Origin: Terriglobia bacterium
GTDB lineage: Bacteria > Acidobacteriota > Terriglobia > UBA7540
Direction: 5' to 3'
Length of the DNA: 7,437 bases
Assembly (NCBI GenBank): GCA_030042795.1
Contig: JASHYZ010000545.1
Location: 1 to 7,437 of the forward strand
The notes under the pieces were generated by a model. The model ran no database searches, was not told the origin of the DNA, and was given only the letters and a program-made list of their open reading frames with translations. Made by a program: the position numbers and the translations under genes. Below, in pieces: positions 1 to 4,912 of this stretch (within the stretch, counting starts at the first letter, position 1; each line of letters starts with the position of its first letter).

Positions 1-798
1 AAAAGGCTGTTTGAGGCCTGTGGCGAAGACTTCGACCTGCACGGGTTTACCGGTGCCGCTGATTCCGCGAAAGATCCGAATGTCACCTGGCCTGGTTTCG
101 GCGAGAAACACATCCCCATTGGGAGCCGTGCGCATCAATCGTGGGTTATTGAGACCGGTCGCGTATTGCTCCACCTTGAATCCGGCGAGAACCTGCGGCC
201 AAGCATTCTCAGGGCGTGGCACCACTTGAGGACCATTGCCGGAAGATGTTGTGGCGAAGGGAGCCGGCAGGTCCTTCAATGTAATGCTGCGCGTCGTGCC
301 TGGTTTCTCATAGCGATAGTCGGTAAAGGGGGCGACCGGTGGCGGCGCCGTCGCGCCCGCGGAGGCGGCTTCCTCTGATGTAAGGGGTACGCGCGGCGAA
401 CCGGGTTTGGCGCCACCCAAAACCCGGATGAAGCTGACAATCTGCCATCTCTCCTTTTCAGCTAGGGAACTCCAGGACGGCATGCCATTATCAACATCAC
501 CTTTCGTGATAAACCAAAAAAGTTCACCGTCGCTGGCAGACTGAGCCGCGCCATTTGCCAGAGAGGGCACATTTCCCGTGCCTTCTCCGTTCACTCCGTG
601 GCAGCTCGCGCAGTGGGCTTCATAAGCCGATGCCGCGGTATCAACTTGCTGACCTGCGTAGGGATTCCTCATGGCCTTCGCCGATGCGGGGGCATTATGA
701 AAGGCGGGATGCTGCGCGGCTGCAGCGGAATATAGCGCGATCGATATCGCCGCGCTTGCAGAAAGTAAAACTGCAACACCGAGTATGGCGTTTTTCAA
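1..798 (-). CDS. Secreted cytochrome c / sorbosone dehydrogenase-type fusion protein (C-terminus beyond window)
   Basis: The gene reads leftward off the window edge; 266 codons are visible. It starts at TTG (798-796), chosen because a perfect GGAGGT lies 5 nt upstream and an Ala-rich signal peptide follows (about residues 1-28, ending AAAAQ). Residues about 52-133 form a small class I cytochrome c domain: CASCH at 63-67 supplies the two heme-linking cysteines and the proximal His, and GMPSW has Met106 as the likely sixth ligand. A Pro/Ala-rich linker follows (about 134-190). From about 197 the sequence (AGFKVEQYATGLNNPRLM, then NGDVFLAET) looks like the first blade of a PQQ-dependent sugar/sorbosone dehydrogenase beta-propeller. 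In that family the propeller oxidises a sugar or aldehyde in the periplasm and the heme takes the electrons; the substrate here is unknown. A TATACT (902-907, minus) is a weak -10 candidate. The cytochrome part is certain from sequence, the propeller assignment likely, because most of it lies outside the window. Confidence 0.85.
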   Translation of the reverse strand, partial: MKNAILGVAVLLSASAAISIALYSAAAAQHPAFHNAPASAKAMRNPYAGQQVDTAASAYEAHCASCHGVNGEGTGNVPSLANGAAQSASDGELFWFITKGDVDNGMPSWSSLAEKERWQIVSFIRVLGGAKPGSPRVPLTSEEAASAGATAPPPVAPFTDYRYEKPGTTRSITLKDLPAPFATTSSGNGPQVVPRPENAWPQVLAGFKVEQYATGLNNPRLMRTAPNGDVFLAETRPGDIRIFRGISGTGKPVQVEVFATGLKQPF

Positions 799-803
799 TT
801 CTG

Positions 804-809
804 ACCTCC
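804..809 (-). promoter_or_regulatory. Ribosome binding site deciding a TTG start
   Basis: Read on the minus strand this is a perfect GGAGGT, followed by CAGAA and then the TTG at 798. No ATG or GTG competes nearby in the same frame, so it fixes the start of the cytochrome c fusion gene. Confidence 0.75.
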
Positions 810-982
810 GAAGCCGAAGAAACAGCGGTTGGTTGCAAATCAAATTGTGTCATCAGAGCGTATTGATAAGCATTGATAGATCGACACAGATCGTATGAAA
901 CAGTATACAAGAGACAAAGAGATGCGACTAATGCTGCGTCGGGGTCGGTACTGGTGTCATTTGCTGGGCGGAACCCTCGAGG

Positions 983-1012
983 CGCAGTCATTCCCGCGAA
1001 AGCGGGAATCCA
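983..1012 (+). repeat. Left inner palindromic arm (dRS3-like)
   Basis: A 30-bp arm containing ATTCCCGCGAAAGCGGGAAT (990-1009), itself a hairpin with stem ATTCCCGC/GCGGGAAT and loop GAAA. It pairs with the arm at 1050-1079. Confidence 0.8.
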
Positions 1013-1049
1013 TCGCAGAAGTCCGTCGGAAAAGAAGGTATCAAGGAAG

Positions 1050-1079
1050 TGGATTCCCGCTCTCGCGGGAATGACTGCG
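1050..1079 (-). repeat. Right inner palindromic arm (dRS3-like)
   Basis: The reverse complement of the arm at 983-1012 with one difference (GAAA to GAGA in the loop). Because each arm is palindromic and the two are inverted, transcripts could fold either into two hairpins or one long stem. Confidence 0.8.
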
Positions 1080-1247
1080 TCCAGGAGCGTTCAAAATGAC
1101 ACCAGTAGTATCAGGTCGAGGCTTGGCCTGACCCTAATGCTCCCATATCCACCGGCGTGTGTGGGAAGGGTGTTGAGGATTGTGAGCCCTGTATTGTTCC
1201 GCTCTACCACCTTAGCCGCAGTTGCAAGTCATCCGGCAAAAGGACCC

Positions 1248-1955
1248 CTATATCGTCAGCAATTCTTCGTAGAACCCTCCAATTTGGCGCGCGCGGTCTA
1301 CGAAGTGGATTTCCAAAATCCAGTGGCGTTTTCGCCCTGACGCGTCGAGTGCACGCATACGGTTATGGTTCTGCGGATGAACGTAGAGTGTGATTTTGTC
1401 GCCAGCGATTCTTTCGTGCGGGAAGACCCCTATCAGATGGCCTGCTATCGGGCCGCCATATTCCCACCCCGCTTCACTTGCCAGCCGTCGCGCATATTCG
1501 TAAAGCTCCGCACCTGTGATGTCCGGCTGCTCCTGAAAATAGCGCTTGCCTTTTGCGAATGCCTCTTTGATGTCCTGACACAGCTTGTGCTTCCGGGGAT
1601 CGTTTCCAACCACGAAAGTGCGGCCGAAATCCGCTTCCCACTCTTCGAATACAGGGCCGAGATCGAGGAACACGATGTCATCTTCCGTAACAATCAAATC
1701 AGGTGGATCCTCAGCGTAGGGAGCCAGAGTGTTACGTCCCGCCCGAACGATCCGCTTGTGCCAATACTTCTGGATTCCATACCTGCGCTCGGCAAGAGCG
1801 TAGATGCTGCCATTGATCTCGCTTTCCTTTAATCCCGGCCAAATCAGGCGTTGTTCTTCAATTTCTGAAAATAGACAGCGAGCCTTCGCCTGGGCCTCAA
1901 GCAAGGCGGCGACGGTAAGATCTTCCGATGTTTGCATAACGTCAGAGTGTAGCAC
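1248..1955 (-). CDS. M24 family metallopeptidase (single-domain Xaa-Pro peptidase / creatinase fold)
   Basis: The frame encodes 235 residues from a GTG at 1955; an ATG at 1937 (residue 7) is an equally possible start, and neither has a strong ribosome binding site. The pita-bread metal ligands are all visible: Asp98 (FLDLGP), Asp109 (EADFGRTF, the family D-x10-D spacing), His173 (GGPIAGHLIG), Glu215 (WILEIHFVD) and Glu230 (GGFYEELL). The family uses two divalent metals to cleave N-terminal residues, often next to proline, or related amide bonds. The protein lacks the N-terminal creatinase domain of aminopeptidase P and has no signal peptide, so it is a compact cytoplasmic form. The frame is intact with no missing ligand. 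The substrate cannot be read from the sequence. It shares direction with the cytochrome gene, but the 449-bp gap with a repeat element argues against one operon. Confidence 0.88.
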   Translation of the reverse strand: MLHSDVMQTSEDLTVAALLEAQAKARCLFSEIEEQRLIWPGLKESEINGSIYALAERRYGIQKYWHKRIVRAGRNTLAPYAEDPPDLIVTEDDIVFLDLGPVFEEWEADFGRTFVVGNDPRKHKLCQDIKEAFAKGKRYFQEQPDITGAELYEYARRLASEAGWEYGGPIAGHLIGVFPHERIAGDKITLYVHPQNHNRMRALDASGRKRHWILEIHFVDRARQIGGFYEELLTI

Positions 1956-2034
1956 TAAAGCGAGGTAGCACCGGCCGGCGTAGGCCCTTGAGGCCGCGCG
2001 GTAAACGGCGTGAGTCGCCGAGCTATGCTCTGCG

Positions 2035-2071
2035 GTAGCCGACCGTTACAACGGCAAGGTGCAGATACGAT
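2035..2071 (+). repeat. 37-bp direct repeat, copy 1
   Basis: Identical over 37 bases to 2107-2143 (begins GTAGCCGACCG, ends GCAGATACGAT). It contains the dyad CCGTT-AC-AACGG. The period is 72 bp and the bases on either side of the two copies differ. Confidence 0.9.
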
Positions 2072-2106
2072 AATCAGATAGCCATCGTAGAAGGCATCGG
2101 TGAAAA

Positions 2107-2143
2107 GTAGCCGACCGTTACAACGGCAAGGTGCAGATACGAT
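2107..2143 (+). repeat. 37-bp direct repeat, copy 2
   Basis: Perfect second copy of 2035-2071, with a 35-bp intervening sequence (2072-2106). The size of repeat and spacer resembles a two-repeat CRISPR, but there is no third copy, no cas gene in the window and no typical repeat end, so a local duplication is the safer reading. Confidence 0.9.
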
Positions 2144-2280
2144 TGATCCACTCGTCGGCTTCGGAAAGAGCCCAGACCAGAACCACAGCCTCGATAACGC
2201 CATCACGGATTCGGCGCGTCAATGATCGTCTTGAGTTGTGCTACCTGCAGTTCTGGCATTCGCGTGCTAGACTTGGGGCG

Positions 2281-2597
2281 ATAGACGTCACACTGCACAT
2301 ACCGGACGACGTTGCCAAGCGACTCTCCGCCGCCGGCGCCGATGTCTCCCGTCGCGCGTTAGAAGCGATTGCTCTGGAGGGCTACCGCGAGCAAAGTCTC
2401 ACACTCCTCCACGTTCGGAAACGCTTGGGCTTTCTCGCGCCGCGACCGAAGATTTCCTGGGCCGGCACCATGTTCCGCTCGCGGTGATCGACGAAGCCGA
2501 TTTGGACCGCGAGGCGGCCCCCACATTAATCCACTCGCGGGATGAAAGCTGTCTCCAACACCACACCACTCCGGTATCTGATCGCCATCGAACATGA
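2281..2597 (+). pseudogene. UPF0175-type antitoxin, frameshifted and without a normal start codon
   Basis: The first part (2281-2430) reads I/M-DVTLHIPDDVAKRLSAAGADVSRRALEAIALEGYRE..., split here as DVTLHIPDDVAKRLSAAG and SRRALEAIALEGYRE, which is the hallmark N-terminus of UPF0175 antitoxins. The codon where ATG is expected is ATA (2281-2283), and no in-frame ATG or GTG lies close upstream. After RKRLG the reading must change frame: from 2430 the other frame gives LSRAATEDFLGRHHVPLAV and IDEADLDREAA, a natural continuation. A GGGG run shortened to GGG at 2427-2429 would explain it. The restored frame stays open to TGA at 2595-2597 and overlaps the toxin start at 2542. UPF0175 proteins usually pair with PIN-like toxins, which fits the next gene. 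Two independent lesions plus a broken partner point to a dead locus; a sequencing error could explain the frameshift alone. Confidence 0.72.
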
Positions 2598-2643
2598 CTA
2601 TCTTTTCGGACAATTGTTTGAGAAGGTTTTGATGATGTCGTGA
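2542..2643 (+). pseudogene. DUF3368 / PIN-like toxin, truncated after 33 codons
   Basis: The ATG at 2542 opens a frame reading MKAVSNTTPLRYLIAIEHDY followed by LFGQLFEKVLMMS and TGA at 2641-2643. The pattern S-N/D-T-T-P-L-x-Y-L-I near the N-terminus, followed by L-x-x-L-F-x-K-V-L, is typical of DUF3368 proteins, predicted RNases of the PIN group in which the early acidic position binds metal; here it is Asn6, as it is in some relatives. Family members are commonly about 150-165 residues, so roughly four fifths is missing. The coding match stops where the hairpin-rich GTGAG block begins, so the insertion disrupted the gene, and I see no 3' remainder in the window. It overlaps the antitoxin reading frame, as expected for a coupled pair. 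Confidence 0.68.
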
Positions 2644-3430
2644 GTGCCAGGCAAAGCCTGGCTGATCTTGCAAGCTGAAAGGAGCTTGCCCTGTAATTAC
2701 CCATTCAACAGGTAGCCGAGCCAGCGGGCGGTGGAGTAATTCACCGGACGAAGCCTGGCGAAGGCGAACCCGTGAGCCGTAGTGCAAGCGAACCCGATTC
2801 GGCCTCGTTAAACAGAGAGAAAGCGGCCAAGCTCCCGGACCTGACGAAGCCTGCCACCGGTGGCGAAGCAATGGGTGTGAGCAGTCACCGGGCTCTCCGG
2901 GGTGGTAGGGGACGGCGCGTGGGGATAGATCAGTCGAGGAACTCTTCGCTTCGCTCAGGGCAGGCTCTGGGAGACCCGGCGGGGAGGCCTGCGCGAGGGG
3001 GCCAACGCCCGAGGGAAATCCATAACCCTCGGACGGCTCCGGTCGGGAGTCGGACAGCGGCATAGTGTGTGCTGAGCAGCACGTTGTTCAGGAGGGTTGA
3101 AGTCCCTCTGGCGCCCGGATGAGGGGAGCCGTATCCAAAAGCGGGGGTAATGCCTCGCTGGCCGGAGAGAGGAGAGAAGGTTGAGTCCCTCGTGGTACTC
3201 CGGAGGGCAGGATGTCCATCGCGAGGTGGAATCCGAAGGGCATGAGGAGAAGTACCGGGCCGTAATCGATGGGGGACCCCGCGATGAACCGGTCGGCTAA
3301 AGGTGGGGCAAGGTCGAGTCTGCACTATGCATGGGCCGCAGCGGGTGATCCGCCGGAGCCCGTCGCTCGGGGGAAAGATAACCGAACATGGCTGCTTGCT
3401 GAAGGTCGTCATCACGCATGAGGTATGCTC
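2640..3430 (+). mobile_element. Group II intron remnant without reverse transcriptase
   Basis: The block begins GTGAGTGCC (2640), matching the GUGYG-like 5' end of group II introns, exactly where the toxin coding sequence breaks off. It has no coding gene on either strand, yet it is full of strong hairpins: GCCAGGC-AAA-GCCTGGC (2646-2662), GCAAGCT-GAAAGG-AGCTTGC (2670-2689), GTGCTG-AG-CAGCAC (3069-3082), GAGGG/CCCTC (3092-3108) and the palindrome GCCACCGGTGGC near 2855. Sequence such as GGGAGTCGGACAGCGGCATAGT (split: GGGAGTCGGAC, AGCGGCATAGT) near 3044 and the AAGCGGGGGTAATGCCTCGC stretch near 3139 resemble leader parts that precede intron-encoded proteins; this is from memory, not a search. 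No reverse transcriptase follows and I could not find the 34-nt domain V, so the 3' half appears deleted. The right limit is approximate. An alternative is another structured RNA element. Confidence 0.5.
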
Positions 3431-3613
3431 CTTGAGATCAACCGAACGGATAGTACCTCATTGCTGAACAGAGTCAAGGGCAAATCCGAATTTTTCATCA
3501 GCCTGTTAGGGCCTTCGGCCCGCGAAACTTCATGAAAATGCTAAGTTATTTATTTCCAGCGCCAGCGTATTTTCCGATCTAGCATTTTCGACCCTGCGAC
3601 CGAAGACGAATCG
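3431..3613. other. Intergenic scar
   Basis: This holds no gene. It contains a GGGCC-TTC-GGCCC hairpin (3509-3521), an IS-end-like motif TTTTTCATCAGCCTGTTAG (3491-3509) without a recognisable partner, and a 10-bp inverted repeat (3534-3543 and 3580-3589). It is AT-richer than its neighbours around 3531-3590. Confidence 0.45.
3534..3589. repeat. 10-bp inverted repeat, possible terminator of the leftward gene
   Basis: GAAAATGCTA (3534-3543) and TAGCATTTTC (3580-3589) are perfect reverse complements with a 36-base centre. The structure begins about 25 bases beyond the stop codon of the leftward gene at 3614. The centre is long for an intrinsic terminator and there is no clean T-run, so this could also be the ends of a tiny element. 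Confidence 0.4.
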
Positions 3614-4426
3614 TTATTGGAGAGGCTCTTCCGAGGACTCGATCAAGCGACCGCCAGACGAGTCGAACTGGTACGCTTCCGTTATGATTGTTGTCGCCTG
3701 TGTTAGGCGATTGTCATACGTTAGCAAAAGCTTATCGCCGTGTATCTTAGCGTGGCCTTCCGGGAGTTCTCTTCGTGACCATATGGGCTGAAGCGCGTTG
3801 TTTTGAAGTCTGTACACAACCACCGTTAGGCGATTGTGGGCATCGCCCCAACTGACTCCGTAGGCCGCAAAAGTCAGGTTTGTGTCTCCGAGGGACTCGA
3901 TATGAGCAACATTCACGGTCCTGTCTGGAAGGCTGTTGTCCTCACCGGCCAGCAGACGATACCCCTCATCTCCCGTTTCGGAGCCGAACACACCAACCCA
4001 GCTTCGGCTCGAAGTTATGGCTCCTATCAGCGCGTAGCCAACGACGAAACCGCTTACTTGCCCCTGGCGAAAGGAAAATACGTTCGCAAGGCTCGAATCC
4101 GGTTCCCCAGTCAGTGTTAAAGAGCGCCGTAGCGTATCTTCTAGCTGCTCGCTCGAAGGGGTTGAATGGCGGTCGAGGAACGAAACAATGCCTTTGTTGA
4201 GCCCAGGCTCGATGGCCGCAAGCCTCCTGTTAATGTAGGCAGGCGTGAACTTGGCTCTGTCGGCGGACTGGCTTGCCGCCAGCCGGTCGCGGTTTAGCTC
4301 TCGGAGACGTTCGGTCGCGGACTGTATCCCCAACTGGTCGAATGCGCGTATGTCACCATTAGTAATAAACAATCCGACAAGCACTACCACCCACCACCCG
4401 TTTCGCCGTGGTTGTTCGTGAACCAA
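3614..4426 (-). CDS. Uncharacterised exported protein
   Basis: The frame encodes 270 residues. TTG at 4426 is taken as start because AGGAG (4440-4436) lies 9 nt upstream; the resulting N-terminus (MVHEQPRRNG followed by WWVVVLVGLFIT) has a basic head and a short hydrophobic core, which fits a signal peptide or signal anchor ending near residue 28. Residues about 30-115 are charged and probably helical (ATERLRELNRDRLAASQSAD). From about 115 onward the sequence alternates hydrophobic and polar residues with many Gly/Asn turns (GFVVGYALIGAI, NLTFAAYGVSWGDAHNRLTV, KLLLTYDNRL), suggesting a beta-rich domain outside the cytoplasm. There are no cysteines and no catalytic motif that I recognise. It follows an unrecognised minus-strand gene fragment by 82 bp and may have shared its transcript. 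Codon use looks less GC-extreme than the transposase. I cannot assign a function. Confidence 0.7.
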   Translation of the reverse strand: MVHEQPRRNGWWVVVLVGLFITNGDIRAFDQLGIQSATERLRELNRDRLAASQSADRAKFTPAYINRRLAAIEPGLNKGIVSFLDRHSTPSSEQLEDTLRRSLTLTGEPDSSLANVFSFRQGQVSGFVVGYALIGAITSSRSWVGVFGSETGDEGYRLLAGEDNSLPDRTVNVAHIESLGDTNLTFAAYGVSWGDAHNRLTVVVYRLQNNALQPIWSRRELPEGHAKIHGDKLLLTYDNRLTQATTIITEAYQFDSSGGRLIESSEEPLQ

Positions 4427-4435
4427 GTGAGTTCG

Positions 4436-4440
4436 CTCCT
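4436..4440 (-). promoter_or_regulatory. Ribosome binding site deciding a TTG start
   Basis: On the minus strand this reads AGGAG, nine bases before TTG at 4426. It is the only good ribosome site near the N-terminal hydrophobic segment, and supports the TTG start. Confidence 0.55.
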
Positions 4441-4458
4441 ACGCCCTATTCAGGGCGT
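4441..4458. repeat. Short hairpin in the leader of the exported-protein gene
   Basis: ACGCCC-TATTCA-GGGCGT is a perfect 6-bp stem lying directly upstream of the AGGAG of the leftward gene. It could be an attenuating or translation-affecting leader hairpin, or the weak end of the upstream gene; there is no T-run to make it a clear terminator. Confidence 0.4.
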
Positions 4459-4508
4459 GCAAGACGCGTTTACGGCTGCAGCTTGGAGCCAGCCGGCCCG
4501 CGATCCCT

Positions 4509-4733
4509 TCATTCAGTTTTGACGAACGCCTTGCCGTCCCAGATGAACCAAGCTGGGAGCGGCTCGGGAGCAGGCATGTTATTTGCGCCAGGGTGGTGGG
4601 TGGCGGAAAGAGCGATTCTCATTTCCCCGTCGTGGCCCAAGAAGTAAAAGTATTCCTGGCTTCCATTTGGCGGAAAAACGTTCTGCCATCCCCAAGGGTC
4701 ACGCCAGACAAAGATGTCCAGGTGCCCCCCTAG
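4509..4733 (-). pseudogene. C-terminal fragment of an unrecognised gene (5' end missing)
   Basis: On the minus strand, 74 sense codons follow an in-frame TAG (4736-4734) and end at TGA (4511-4509). The text is protein-like: GHLDIFVWRDPWGWQNVFPP, then SQEYFYFLGHDGEMRIALSA and PAWFIWDGKAFVKTE, rich in Trp/Phe/Tyr with evenly spaced turns. The first Met is far inside (EMRIAL) and there is no ribosome site at the beginning, so this is more likely the end of a longer protein than a complete small gene. Just upstream another frame (RNLLAR) is open for only a few codons, so the reading could have been frame-shifted at the six-G run (4725-4730). The IS begins about 55 bp upstream, but no continuation is visible on its far side. 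It is oriented with the exported-protein gene 82 bp downstream. The family is unknown to me. Confidence 0.5.
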
Positions 4734-4771
4734 CTAGCAGGTTGCGGAAAAACTATCTGGGCATGTTTTGG

Positions 4772-4781
4772 AAGGGCGGGG
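4772..4781 (+). repeat. Left arm of the stem-loop into which the IS inserted
   Basis: AAGGGCGGGG here pairs with CCTCGCCCTT at 6148-6157 (9 of 10 positions). With the IS and one TTCA removed, the two arms enclose a 19-base loop, and the right arm runs into TTTTC, as in an intrinsic terminator read on the plus strand. Confidence 0.6.
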
Positions 4782-4783
4782 CT

Positions 4784-4787
4784 TTCA
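4784..4787 (+). repeat. Target site duplication TTCA, left copy
   Basis: TTCA directly abuts the left terminal inverted repeat of the IS and is repeated directly after the right one (6131-6134). Confidence 0.7.
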
Positions 4788-4805
4788 GAGTCTGTGTGGG
4801 AACTC
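4788..4805 (+). repeat. IS left terminal inverted repeat
   Basis: An 18-bp end lying on the side of the transposase C-terminus; it differs from the other end only at one central position (G for A). Confidence 0.8.
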
Positions 4806-4912
4806 GTACCGCCAAGCTCGTTTTTTGTAGTGTAAGCACGCATCCGTTGGCAATGACTCCGTTCGACCTTTCACAAACTCGATCTTCGCTCGGCCCGGTC
4901 CAACCGCCGGGG

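Larger units (their letters stand above)
949..1107. repeat. Nested inverted-repeat element, MITE-like or REP doublet
   Basis: The outer ends are a perfect 14-bp inverted repeat, TACTGGTGTCATTT (949-962) against AAATGACACCAGTA (1094-1107). Inside sit two 30-bp arms in inverted orientation, 983-1012 and 1050-1079, which match at 29 of 30 positions and are separated by 37 bp. Each arm contains its own palindrome of the type ATTCCCGCGAAAGCGGGAAT, which has the same form as the dRS3 repeat of Neisseria (ATTCCC-8N-GGGAAT) and related intergenic repeats in many bacteria. If the outer repeat is taken as the 12 bases CTGGTGTCATTT, it is flanked on both sides by TA, as expected for an element that duplicates TA (IS630/Tc1-mariner type). 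There is no coding capacity. The structure is seen directly; the mobility is inferred. Confidence 0.75.
799..1247. other. Intergenic stretch of 449 bases without a gene
   Basis: The stretch lies between two leftward genes. Open frames that cross it are short, overlap real genes in other frames and have no recognisable domain. It holds the leader of the cytochrome c gene (799 to about 948) with a TATACT on the minus strand at 902-907 and no convincing -35, then the nested inverted-repeat element 949-1107. The part from 1108 to 1247 lies downstream of the M24 peptidase gene; I see no clear terminator there, only a weak TCAGG...CCTGA dyad at 1111-1131. Confidence 0.6.
1956..2280. other. Gene-free stretch with direct repeats
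   Basis: I see no intact gene in these 325 bases. They hold two copies of a 37-bp direct repeat, a small dyad CGGCG-TGAGT-CGCCG (about 2006-2020), and on the minus strand a frame-broken reading from ATG 2259 to TAA 2118 that might be a decayed short gene. The upstream region of the M24 gene (1956-2034) has no clear promoter. Confidence 0.5.

Noticed and set aside
873..1340. Plus-strand frame of 155 residues spanning the nested repeat
   Set aside because: It includes IPAKAGIHRRS and WIPALAGMT, which are translations of the palindromic repeat arms often misannotated as protein.
2035..2143. CRISPR array
   Set aside because: There are only two repeats, the repeat lacks typical CRISPR ends, and no cas gene or leader is in the window; kept as a direct repeat and a finding.
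2359..3415. Minus-strand frames of 234 and 161 residues across the intron-like block
   Set aside because: Low-complexity Pro/Arg/Ser/Leu text opposite a structured RNA; such frames are common antisense artefacts of group II intron-type sequence.
3703..3837. Repeated GTTAGGCGATTGT (about 3703 and 3825), considered as attC-like core sites
   Set aside because: Both copies lie in the coding sequence of the exported protein (DNRLT and HNRLT on the minus strand), and no attC stem structure or integrase is present.
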